This document shows, one piece after another, positions 52,501 through 55,210 of a stretch of DNA of 64,000 nucleotides. The stretch covers positions 1 to 64,000 of the forward strand of contig JAYTOI010000009.1 of the NCBI GenBank assembly GCA_043747875.1, read 5' to 3'. Position 1 is the first letter of the stretch; each line of letters opens with the position of its first letter. Both the position numbers and the translations under genes were made by a program. A model generated the notes under the pieces. That model was not told the origin of the DNA. It searched no databases and saw only the letters and a program-made list of their open reading frames with translations. The stretch comes from CADEED01 sp043747875 (GTDB lineage Bacteria > Pseudomonadota > Gammaproteobacteria > Steroidobacterales > Steroidobacteraceae).

Positions 52501-53209
52501 GGAACAGCTTGGCGTCGAGTTTGCGGCAGAGAATCTCAGGTGGAGGGATGAAGACATGACGAACACCCCGCATCTGCTGAGCCGTGAGCAACTCGCCAAC
52601 ATGCATTTCGCAGTGATGGATCGCCACAACTTACGGAGAAACAATTTCGGCGGAACGCCCATCTTTGGCGTTGCGGGCGAAGCGGAATTCTTCGGGCCAA
52701 TTTGGGCCGACCACGCCGACGTGGATACGAACCGCAGACTCTTTCTAGACTGGGCTTGGGGTGATGGTCCATCAGAGCGGTACTACGGCCCGGACGCGCT
52801 GGTATCGAAGAACTTCAGCCAGAGCTTCGGCGCATACAAGATGGAGGCCGCGCTGCTCAGGAAATACCAGGGCAATGTTCCAGCGGACGGTTTCATGTAC
52901 AACGTGGATTCCAAGTTCAGCTGGGAGGAAGGCTTCAAAGACTTGTGGCCTCCCAATGCCGCGGCGGAGCAGATCGGGAGCTACCAGAATGGATTTGCGG
53001 TGGTCAAAGGCGATACGGCCTACTTCAGAGTCGTGAATACGATGGGCCGCAATTCGTTCTTGCTCGGGCGGCCGTTGAAAGACAATTTTGGTTGGAACGG
53101 AGCCAGCGACATCCCGTCGCATAATGGAGTGCGCACGGCGGGATCCAACATGGACATCACGATCGTGTGGACCAGGAAGCTCACCGATCTGGCTAGACAA
53201 CGGGATTGA
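31532..53209 (+). CDS. Giant RHS/YD-repeat protein 2 with a LysM domain and unrecognised C-terminal tip (7225 aa)
   Basis: Layout by residue. 1-90: conserved N-terminus VAVVSGSGLGLL...VVRTYNSQG. 107-327: YD repeats. 337-1634: a long beta-propeller-like block. 1640-2317 and 2750-4410: YD body, interrupted at about 2320-2750 by a second propeller block. 4410-5650: beta-sandwich/Fn3-like modules, one (4895-5034) shared with giant 1. 5660-6370: YD repeats. 6400-6451: LysM (VVAQAGDTLRILAGRIYG). From 6484: hydrophobic helices and Gly/Ala-rich repeats with GSIVSQGVGIAIGNQDKFDW at 6561. 6841-6849: DEIVVYGTR, which looks like the border of the variable tip. 6850-7225: tip of unknown fold. GGGAG precedes the ATG. 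Inference: a polymorphic toxin paralogous to giant 1, with a different payload. Confidence 0.9.
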   Translation: MVAVVSGSGLGLLTAPRSGQDGANDARLGRGNESVFVNTQNGNLIVQGLDENLSALGLDGVVVRTYNSQGQVDDDNNDGWRHGMQQRLVDLNGTLNSANSFITKVFGDGSRIVYRYNASLGYYLSTDGDGAHDTLLWNGTNWTWTDANSRVVETYDWVSSIGRIQNSKDANSNTVVYRYNGAGLLDRARMAGAITQDIYFDYYTTAGNTTDLEKIHVEAPDANGVMRTQTLTRYTYDSQHRLVTVTTDMTPGDNVVADNDTYVTTYTYEGTSYRIASITQKRGTSANVIATASFTYLQVGGTGAYRVRTYTDGEGRVNTFNYTETIAPGGNSAQNVTPGWSVPVNVGDENGRINGGIPRVEFDAEGNGMMLYMGGGDATGTNSDMLVRRYDRATNTWAPSTILDTLGDGRKIRNYQLSVDDAGNALAVWSQSDGTASLVYTVYVSRFTKATGLWTTSTVQSLGSSVANNVDGNSMPALSAAIRNANAAAVSWIQSDGTANSVWVSRWNGTSWVTTSSPIEAGTNHARQTSSAIDTAGNVAVTWTQTANGGSVENVWYNYFNVTTGAWAGPQSLQTTAGTSQRAQVAFDWTGNALFAWVQDGDVLARRLDKATLLLGAVTTLDARTETPDSPTIAMDRQTGAGFVAWIQSDGTSMSVYARKFTNTGAFGSWTAPAELIDSTTEAVNGLWQQNTPSLVASMRGDRGVVMWCQEQTLGGVNHIDDVMAARLVGGSWQAPEHLVYNAGPQGGFFNGVAVDAQGNVTTAWGTAADPGLWVSRYTAPSQWTGAMSISDPGNDSYFVKSGSDANGNIVAIWESAGSLKTRRYDKATNTWSVEQTLDPNASAFVSAISVDEFGNAVAVWQRNPGTGLELRASRYDVLTNSWSPSQLILGGAQPADIIRPGGFAVQVSGQNAVIAWLQKNGSIYDVYAARLTGTTLTGPTPMETAGGTATYVSATIDRAGNIGVAWQQFDNTAGVNIDRVYTNRFTAGGAWSGASSMSATTTAATAPQIGYDAAGNGLAIWSQGNDVYANRYTAGVGWGATPAPIDNVNGVAESTTLSVDRGGNAIAAWIQTDAGGIKSLYAARYTLGSGWSPAVLLETSSQVVRTNPGTAAVVVATAIHGDNAAVGWLQKTGAGDPSPVSTEAWVNRWNGSAWIGPEMVSNTPGVHAFNPTLSIDNQGNTSVLYYRYADRSQVFVNRYSVNTPFSGEVQFGPRNATVGIVRTAYDVAGNGFAVWSGNLSGTTTMWASRYVKATNTWSAPFALDSSTTGSTDWRPSLSVDAAGNAVAAWARHDGTHYNLYVARWSARDGRWSAAVAVDGATQAVANSNITDLATSISAENNIAVAWLQGTGTGGVNDVYVARWNGISWSPAGSPVDSRSEAASNVSVAIDLDGNVIATWLQNETPGINCIFQNRYTATNATTGSWGTASSIDTVLPHITRQQIGMDAAGNAIAAWVQGTDVYARHFDRAAGVWTPPVIVNTGTNNPEVPALAVDTMGNAVLAWIRNDGTANSVYVSTFTAGGSWSAAALLENSSLIAPTGNGAGMGNPAVSIRGTRAVVSWAQRGAWSASPMGTNFYQARWNGTSWSAAEQLDNTAELNGGFMGTVSTDYDGSTVAHFSHWQSTTSNTFSNRYTANNSYTQTTVSDAFGRVTTYQHDSAGRLVSVTTPAVNGERNETRFQYDADGNIVSVTENARGQQRVTAMIYDSRGNLVITRAPNGNTTRRVYDAFNQLGSETVYLLPDLNGGPAQPPLTTRFVYDDHRNLRFVISADGRVTEHRYDAAFLRVNSYVYTATLYSATAFALADLTTWTGTAANQADAQVTDYGYDLRGNVNVLKTYAASAALTGTGTAAITRFTYDQRGLLLNKTNPRGEATGAADHITTYQYDAMRRVTSEVEWLSTIGAVTTTRTTSYTHDDVNNSVRTTLANGLVTTAVYDRSGRLLTSANSSGATTFGTTTYSYDPAGRLAMVTLPVGNASGTTVSPDPVRTFIIYDEMGRKSGEVDGNGTLTQFFYKPTGELIKTIRYSSLLPGATLANLYTIVNGRGNAMKLKPLLDALATVPGRDAGNDQVIYHAYDSAGRLAATVEILMTVGAGAVGGITRFHYNGGRLTDSVSYAYRPVYTPNAPQLTLAEIDASIAPYVNFEGRDRRTRNFYDRDGNLIATLDAEGYLTESKYDSAGRLIKTIRYANVTPAANPALADLAALRPAVDNANQYSATPDDEEQDIVTRFYYDARGRSVGELDGEGYLTERLYDLDGNVSRTSRYEYKFDPVAITDTTTLATLKQSVTALTGLGVAAQVTQFEYDGAGRVTKTTELTGTSWSDPDVVASPTTGTTLPFLAFDSAGNGFLVTTTTAAATGERTDVMVRRYDAASKQWGPATMLDMGAGFIWNVTVSMDDAGNAVAAWSQSDGSGLYSVYAARYTPAGGWLPAVALESTNDQVDYYSQPKLSTAIANANNAAVAWVQHDGTNYSTYVSRWNGSAWAAARLDNNTSASGATTEVSVAIDSSGRTTAVWLETNGGATVDIRYARYQSGAWGAATPLDSAATARSYAQVAFDASGNGFAVWVQGTQVMGRRFTVAGGWGTAAPLSSAANTNQSEKPTLAISGTGEAVVAWAQGIGSGAPPLSLHVTRWNGSSWSAPIQLENSAEPVVTNWQQASRAVFVAMRGSQAAIGWMQHQPVGSTLYSNSDIMVSRWNGTGWDRAEAVEQMANGWGAFFLSVAIDAQGNTFAAHNNMDGTWQTKIVRNDAGVVTTLEYDHMDAVTKTVRAAGTNEARTAQARYDVLGRKTQELSAEGAARIAAGMDVETAWTDFGKAYAYDNAGRLVSSTQRVNGTSTPLTTRYYYDADGRVRFVIDPRGQVRETQYDALGNVSSEIGYYAALSAATRDSLTGGLLSASLETTLRQTASTALDARTNYTRNTRGQVLARTTAAGANTTLHYNAFGEVDFEFTYFDATNYRRHDYLYDRRGSLTTTKWDPLGINATELRAYDSFGRLKQVTDARTNVTRFEYDRLGRQIATVDALNVRRRSAYDAFSRTTSTFDAYNNETKYLYNDATRRVIVTTPEGVSVATEYNRHGETLRVTNTDTTTVYTYDANGALKSASDGLGALENRLYDSVGREIRRENARGVATTFAYDASNRLLSRTVDPTGLNLTTSYLFGSDATSQFVDTTEPGGRVTRTRYDQDGRTTVVISGFGSEAPITTAYQYDAANRTVLVTARPGTAAVVRTQYKYDNLGRRIEEIVDPIEFGGTLNLSTRYRYDANGNVTRKIDSRNVSTWFVYDTLNRVTHAIDGAGGVTVTTYDNESRVTSTRTYTAAINVSSWTNLDAPTTSNVTLVTSANDQLMRSFYDRDGRATYGIDGVGTVTQRTFDTRGNVTRARRVSALQLTGNYADAAAVTSALGAAANTLAAADQVSWTAYDLRGRAEFTVDSMNGVNAAVRKFTYDANGNVIAERGYFSARAVNPAGNSLATLRAWDTANASATDDHVTLFWYDSADRQRFVLDAEGYVTQNRYDDTTRASQTTRYATRPSGLSAGSTIAQVGTAIVTHIDDRTKTMWVDATDRVRFVLDGEGYLTETQYNDNTGAVTRIAYAAKPGGPQAISTTLATMVASRNLTPARDRSTTSWVDAANRQRFMLDAENYLTETRYHDTNGSTTVYAYLSRQNQFSAASTLANLTAANAITLNANDENTREDYDAAGRLWRVTDSHLKSEFFVYDGAGNRTKFVNKKAASPTDAAYTWTYEYDANARLIVERSPNVLVTTVTESGGTFTVTADASVSLVTRTNYDFFGNVTSRVEAEGLANQARTTSWEYDALGRQIASLSPTIGIYDATTGDSQTGGAGAVSRTEISTAIRTEVGYDVFGNAFRNRQVLATQASDAAKGVYTYKAYDRLDRARYDIDNKKYVTEHVLDAFGSESMTIRYANARNGAALPSTGIGGLRLSDATNGLTADGVKDRAVYRTYDHNGHARTTKLTGAWSYLPTADGSPGALVQTQPTVEYFYNAFGEANKVREFVMAGATSTWANSFKYYDRRGLTVGAVDPANYYTRFDYDGVGNLSSQTEFALKNTDTIDETTFGTVNASANGADPGSDRVINYAYDQLNRRISETRVNFEYSNSTGSVTPGFTTAAAAAYVKYGYDALGNQTRMEDALGGVTYTFFDVLGRAIAVATPTRDRGESSQVAGYSRMLRDAHGVLAQQIEYYNGLAVGAIGAGDAPALPAAPAANALDRVTTIASDKVGHALAARNALNKVSYSSYNERGDIAKEWQPVVNPNNPAVTETRVIVYRYDEVGQLTQRQETQRAGAAPVTRNQDYNGFGEVTLAYNTGAPGSDQEYFHYDQQGRLWRTNGGDGVDKIILYDLAGRTTLEVRSQNTDLANGAWTNANAALTALAGIPTANVMRTETVYDIRGNAIEQRSPTFELGAALPAAASTVSVGVNSSFTVNPSHFRVHWTPATMGQRVYFGYRLAGTTDTFTEVFVDKPSNSLHGANINGLDSRLFEYRIAYFGGSDPMALSETMGTFQLTRTTTTTANVTVDPQDPASQIPSVLGTYTNGIVTWAAPPAPAMGTIFRAYFTVAGIQVQATLSGGILRADLTGITALRAAGTHTFTIEHLRDGVLVGKNTGSLTSDGIITTVTAQNPLNFAPPSYNTPIVSPQIVSGGQVGARVISVETGTGVYPTPGTTWSGTNIIDLTWGDIGAGAIRVEIVYDVPEHYYYEPDPNNPSEGNMILSPGWDNFVRTFDFTNKPTGARLEWAMSSPLNEFGGFENLHVARVKRQINGVWTTILEQANPPLDIGRSMSWTAPAQPIYEEGNITPRFEWRVNATGSYTTVTPSFNGTVYGVNLSNFQTGNYDYILSYLLADGRVLARQTGTFVLNDGTTGFTVTTTVAPQNAPAATAPITAITGTGGANTISWSNVTSQGIQATEVVGQFQDQFSWVGGNSVRPTWTGGGNSGWVVIEYITSGEQFSGTNESVIASAEARTWSGTMTRNASNGFQLAESGGGPYWASQFPVGGVSSISRMRVYTAQGGTLIADSANPTGPARTISWAAPASEPGITARVWYNNGSTLLGTATRSGNTFSIVVEALPAGANSILIEYTRADESWIYLSTRATLTQSTSTPVVSNIIVTNRDAPWFTSITGNSTSGTIGWSGPALGSGHVAYLQYKSAPNTWTTWQSWTTGSSFSYNLSALATTTATNYEFRILYMDGVNSWPYLRAQGSVTLQRFNTATPASVTLTGTPVNTNYPAEIILPTVNASAKRLEWTRAKNDPSDRIVVKYTTPFVTGGQEFPVTPTAGANGLYYIDLAQFVGVSNREYRWEIKYYSGASQTSTSYARAWFAHGLTVSQSAQPTLRITSQSVLFPSQATQISTPVFRASDRSLYFTAPALALADVRFRLNAGLAGETFLTVVADGAGYRAFLPAVMPAPPVPGGPNEYVVELRNSSDQLYGTWSGDVAVITTLGSITGQNITKYSTVRPDNTLEIGMSIGVRPIVDPPYAVYSLADGGFGGDNGTDELPDYPALGAARWGTDTTVGGGGWYKLAENTTLPPPYDRFAHLTESQYHYYDNHLTLSWERDDRAPYEYKFEYWPSGTPADVRTLDVCGPDFSYWAVDVHGVASGTYGWRITRRHTGSPIALGTREGTFTRGATNSVTVGSPAFAPGPVATPKTKQEYDRWNNVTKAIDAAGNETKFRYNSMDKVVRTTEALDLVIDRQVSASTPVSTQAEKRNYFDLLGRLIETQDGYDQANRATYNLAGQILTQRNADAGRYGGAVSRSVYDIFGNVTQTVDQLGYITRNKYDAMGRLTEVWREIELNKFANKNLSTDFTVVANGMPFIQKIVYEYDDAGRRVKEINGANEETRYFYDLAGNIVSRQAPTGSMTYDYDPYGNEIQETDALGSTRRWTYDAFQRVQTHVELTNTTTQPAGINTGGLSVKYTYNDAGSLTWQRHVDSNGTLLAGLQNIAFAYDNAGHLKTIADAGAERVTSYRFDAAGRQVRETVLVTGKMHQDTRISYDAHNRVRNLSDPDYALSITYDVNGMRGQLRASYLGDLYGQDFEDIDYEYDEMNRVTRMVLDTGREVSFMTDTVQEVYEYNARGERTKRTALGQYWGQKANGDYTIFRPNASTPPDPIEEIFQYDGLGRLKVHQRDLVTPTGKTKVDLHSYTYDGASRVKTDYALSIENDKLVKRKTTNEYTNGRLFTQDIWKGKLNETDAQLNHDQLITYGRSIYSTATADAYNKFTIGFDDAGNLRGYKLQIFGDGGYTTTYRSKFELGGSYLEKNQNASSSKALNSGDTTRYYNVNHELVKFTDEGTSQQAPHQRRDLVNNQSGQVLTALKGIQTDLDRAWDESTQGTFTSTGGGRRQYYFYWQNQLIGSMGAAPLDGLAHGKFDVNSTSISGNQNTPDTVVAQAGDTLRILAGRIYGDSGLWYLIAQENGLTEPDEALVVGTELRIPNRVVSLSNSSDSFKPFNAADVLGDLTPTQKPKAPKGCGMLGMIIMIVVMVVVTIFTAGAAAPGAASLLAAAGTTGAGAVFSAGLAVLSGSAVAAGSIGLGAAMFAAGIGAAAGSIVSQGVGIAIGNQDKFDWKQVGISALTAGVTAGLGGIATGVAKGVQMSKFLTNTGKFLNAIGKAGQAAVGSALSQGLAVATKMQSSFSWNQVAVAAISAPVKDFVGGVVGGAAGNMGRVGAFLGDFAGNVATGYVAREFGGKMTSEQVWADAFGNAIASSIVDLAAKDEEFTGDDTMSIGARIAARTDHFWERNFGALARGRGSAVVDSVERREAEMLSSARILNEDGSISTEAVGPAMGINNAPGKVPNEPAAGSATAPNRGASGATSIQPASEEALDEIVVYGTRPAPSRGPDNGRVGIPKFSVFTKAMDDNLTARLKKAEDSGDTAEYNRLRLLVSKNILVSSMQGYPVTQDQRDAVAGRDTIAYWKSVYDQSGGKQGRIELIGWGQGDYVGATKTESALAGMTWKSMSAAVDAHNALLHDDLTMEQLGVEFAAENLRWRDEDMTNTPHLLSREQLANMHFAVMDRHNLRRNNFGGTPIFGVAGEAEFFGPIWADHADVDTNRRLFLDWAWGDGPSERYYGPDALVSKNFSQSFGAYKMEAALLRKYQGNVPADGFMYNVDSKFSWEEGFKDLWPPNAAAEQIGSYQNGFAVVKGDTAYFRVVNTMGRNSFLLGRPLKDNFGWNGASDIPSHNGVRTAGSNMDITIVWTRKLTDLARQRD
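32545..36440 (+). repeat. Long beta-propeller-like repeat block in giant 2
   Basis: About 1300 residues of repeats built on GNA..AW.Q.DGT...VYV.R, W, and a following D.A or D.GN, at least three times longer than the same block in giant 3. It begins after TDGEGRVNTFNY, the same YD unit that precedes the block in the other two giants. It probably forms several consecutive propellers or an extended array. Confidence 0.7.
38480..39780 (+). repeat. Second propeller-like block of giant 2, inserted within the YD body
   Basis: The block sits between QFEYDGAGRVTKTTEL and GVVTTLEYDHMDAVTKT. In giants 1 and 3 the corresponding YD units run on without it (for example FRYDGMRRVVEQTNHEGT then ARTTQAEVDGLGRM). 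The repeats (GNAVAAWSQSDGSG, GNGFAVWVQGTQVMGRRF) resemble the first block of the same protein. Confidence 0.75.
46213..46630 (+). repeat. Module in giant 2 closely matching giant 1 (21043-21455)
   Basis: Encodes residues about 4895-5034. Protein and DNA remain far more alike to giant 1 here than in flanking modules, which suggests recent exchange or strong constraint. Confidence 0.75.
52050..53209 (+). other. C-terminal tip of giant 2: unrecognised, probable toxin domain
   Basis: The roughly 375 residues after DEIVVYGTR share nothing visible with giant 1. Features seen: LIGWGQGDYVG, HFAVMDRHNLRRNNFGG, FFGPIWADHADVDTNRR, WAWGDGPSERYYGPDALVSKN and a Trp/Asn-rich end (NFGWNGASDI). Conserved-looking His and Asp residues could be catalytic, but no known motif is complete. 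G+C is lower than in the body. Toxin status rests on position after the LysM and hydrophobic region and before a candidate immunity gene. Confidence 0.55.
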
Positions 53210-53222
53210 CAGGAAGTGACGA

Positions 53223-53873
53223 GTGAATGCATGCGCGCGGATGCTCTACCTGGCCGCAACCCTGCTCGCGGCCTGTAGTCGGGGGCCTATGCCCGATGAA
53301 TCGAGCAACTCGGCAGGGCTTTACCAGCTCGTGAACGAACAGCAGGCTTCGTCTCTGCTCAGAGTGGACTGGAAGGGAGAAGGCCGCGACATCAATTCGG
53401 GGCGGCCCGTCGATGTCCCGGAGGCGGACGTGCGAAGAAAAACGTACATCGACATCGACTTCGCGTCTCCAGGCCCCATGCTCTGGCGATCCAATCTCGA
53501 GCGAAGATTGAAGACTGAGCGGCTGACGCCGGGCGACATCCGCACGGAGCCGCTCGAGAGCTTCAGCCTGATACGAGCGACCATCGTGATCGAACCTGGC
53601 TCGGGCGAGTTTTTCTTCAAGCCCGGCGTGGGCCCGGACTTAGATGGCCGTTACTACGTCGCGCAGTGCTCGACGCCTTATGCATGGGAAAAAGGCGCGG
53701 TCCATTGCAGTACGCAGCTCAAAGTGGAGTCGTTCACGGTCAAGATCATGTTCGATCGGGCATTTCTGTGGGATTTCGACAATCTCCTGGCTCAGGCCCT
53801 TGAGGCTGCGAAGCATCATATTGCGAAGCCGAGTACTCAGCGGTTGATCAAGCGACTTCCCTCGGGCTATTGA
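53223..53873 (+). CDS. Putative lipoprotein next to giant 2; candidate immunity protein
   Basis: The 216-aa product starts with a short hydrophobic signal ending in LLAAC (Cys18), a lipobox, so it should be anchored in a membrane facing the periplasm. The mature part is mixed alpha/beta with two further cysteines (AQCSTPY, VHCSTQL) that could pair. Family not recognised. Start: GTG at 53223 with AGGAAG about 7 bases before it, 13 bases after the giant 2 stop, so co-expression is likely. A lipoprotein in the immunity position suggests the tip of giant 2 acts in the periplasm or on the envelope; this is inference. Confidence 0.75.
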   Translation: MNACARMLYLAATLLAACSRGPMPDESSNSAGLYQLVNEQQASSLLRVDWKGEGRDINSGRPVDVPEADVRRKTYIDIDFASPGPMLWRSNLERRLKTERLTPGDIRTEPLESFSLIRATIVIEPGSGEFFFKPGVGPDLDGRYYVAQCSTPYAWEKGAVHCSTQLKVESFTVKIMFDRAFLWDFDNLLAQALEAAKHHIAKPSTQRLIKRLPSGY

Positions 53874-53876
53874 GTC

Positions 53877-54830
53877 TTGGAAGAGCAGGTTTTGCCGGAT
53901 CCTCACGCGGAGGCTTTCACCGCTGAGATCGCTCTGCGGCTCGAACAGCATCTTGCTAGGCCAGCGAGGCGCTGGGATAAAAATACTGACTTCGACTGGG
54001 TCGATCCAACTTCGGGATATAAGAAGATCGTCCTGACGGGCGTCGCGGGCCAGGCCAACAGTTACATCACTAAAACCTTCGGTGACGGCACGGAGGTGCG
54101 TTACGCGTGGAACGCGACGCGCTCGCACTACGAGAGCACCGACGGTGACGGCGCCAACGACTGTTTCTCCCAGAGTGGCGCAACCTGGACGTGGACCAAC
54201 GGCAGCTCGCGCGCGAAGGAGGACTACCTCGACGTCGCCGGCGTGCTGCGCATCCGATTCTCGCGCGACGCGGACGGCAACACCGTCACCTATAACTTCG
54301 CGCGCCTGCAGCCGAACGCGAGTACTCCGCCGGTTTCCTCGGAGCAGGTGCGGGAAGAGGCAGTGAAACTGCAACGCGAATTTTTCGACGTATTGCGCCA
54401 AAGCGAGACGAATCTGCTCGCAAAGGCGGACGCTGGCTCGCGCGAATGCCCGAGTGAGCAGACGGCCCGGCTGCAGAAAGATTTGCCGGTTCTCATACGG
54501 CGCAATTCCCGGCGGTTCTGGGGTGGGAGCGACGCCGACTTCGACGCACAGCTCGGCTCCGTGGTCCGCAAGGCAATCGACTGGCGCCGCGAAATGGCAT
54601 CGAGCTCGAAGCACGATTCGTGCGCGGCGACGGCGCGTGCCGCGCACGAAGTGTTGCGGCTGTTCGCCGACCGGACCCGGCGCTATGCCGACGTGAAATG
54701 GGATGCGGGCGTCCCAAATCGCGAGCGGCTGCGTGAAGGGGCGTTTTTTCTCTGGCAGCTTTCACACGCGCTCGAACTTCCCGACGATCCCGAGCGAAGA
54801 TCGGAAACGATTGACCGCCACATGCGCTGA
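53877..54830 (+). pseudogene. Displaced fragment of a giant-gene N-terminal region joined to unrelated sequence
   Basis: From a TTG at 53877 an open frame of 317 codons runs to 54830. Residues about 52-150 match residues about 75-180 of giants 1-3 (NSYITKTFGDGTEVRY, ESTDGDGAND, ATWTWTNGSSRAKEDY, RFSRDADGNTVTYNF). The first about 50 and last about 165 residues do not. The last part is charged and helical (EEAVKLQREFFDVLRQSE, ATARAAHEVLRLFADRTRR) with no recognised family; it may be a toxin, an immunity protein or part of another gene. No ribosome-binding site is obvious. It is probably the debris of recombination within the giant-gene array; expression is doubtful. Confidence 0.6.
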
Positions 54831-54917
54831 CTGATACGTGAAGACAGCGCTCCAGGAGCTTGGCGGTGATGTTGCGCAGAAGAGGGCCTGAAGAGATTGC
54901 GGTCTAACTGATCGCGC

Positions 54918-54944
54918 TGAAGTTTTTTCGATCGCCGCGTATAT
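54918..54944 (+). promoter_or_regulatory. Sigma-28-like promoter, duplicated upstream copy for giant 3
   Basis: TGAA GTTT, 11 bases, then GCGTATAT, with the same spacing as FliA sites and adjacent to bases repeated before giant 2. It is weaker in the -10 than the others and lies 266 bases before the giant 3 ATG. It may be a relic of the duplication. Confidence 0.4.
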
Positions 54945-55081
54945 CTCCCGACCGGCCGCCCTGCCAGGGCGCTTCGCGTTCCATCATTTACCCAGGCGGC
55001 CGCGCGCGCGATGCCACGACTCGCCGATTCGTGACACCCCGGCGCGAACTATTTTCCATGTCCTTTTTCAACGCGCGATCC

Positions 55082-55108
55082 TAAACCGCATTCCCGACCG
55101 CCGGATAA
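55082..55108 (+). promoter_or_regulatory. Sigma-28 (FliA)-like promoter of giant gene 3
   Basis: TAAA (55082-55085), 15 bases, then CCGGATAA (55101-55108), close to the FliA consensus TAAA-N15-GCCGATAA. The -10 ends 102 bases before the ATG at 55211. Confidence 0.55.
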
Positions 55109-55210
55109 CTGCTCGACGCTTTGCCCCGACCAGAGGCAATCAGTCATCGGCTATCTAACAAGCAACCTCGACGGCTTCGGCCGTGGCGGCGGCGGTATCA
55201 GGGGATTCAA

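Larger units (their letters stand above)
54831..55210 (+). other. Non-coding stretch before giant 3: TPR-gene remnant and promoter-like sites
   Basis: No intact gene is present. About 54837-54909 is a decayed copy of the TPR gene 3' end: the frame ending in TGA at 54907-54909 reads AEEGLKRLRSN, against AEDGLKKMRSN at the true TPR end. It runs on into a copy of the giant 2 promoter region, including ATATCTCCCGACCGG. A second promoter-like site is at 55082-55108. AGGGGA precedes the ATG of giant 3. The part at 54975-55080 shows nothing recognisable. Confidence 0.7.

Noticed and set aside
54290..54340. PNASTPP shared by the orphan fragment and giant 2 (near 49870) as a recombination junction
   Set aside because: The match is only seven residues and the surrounding DNA does not align, so chance cannot be excluded.
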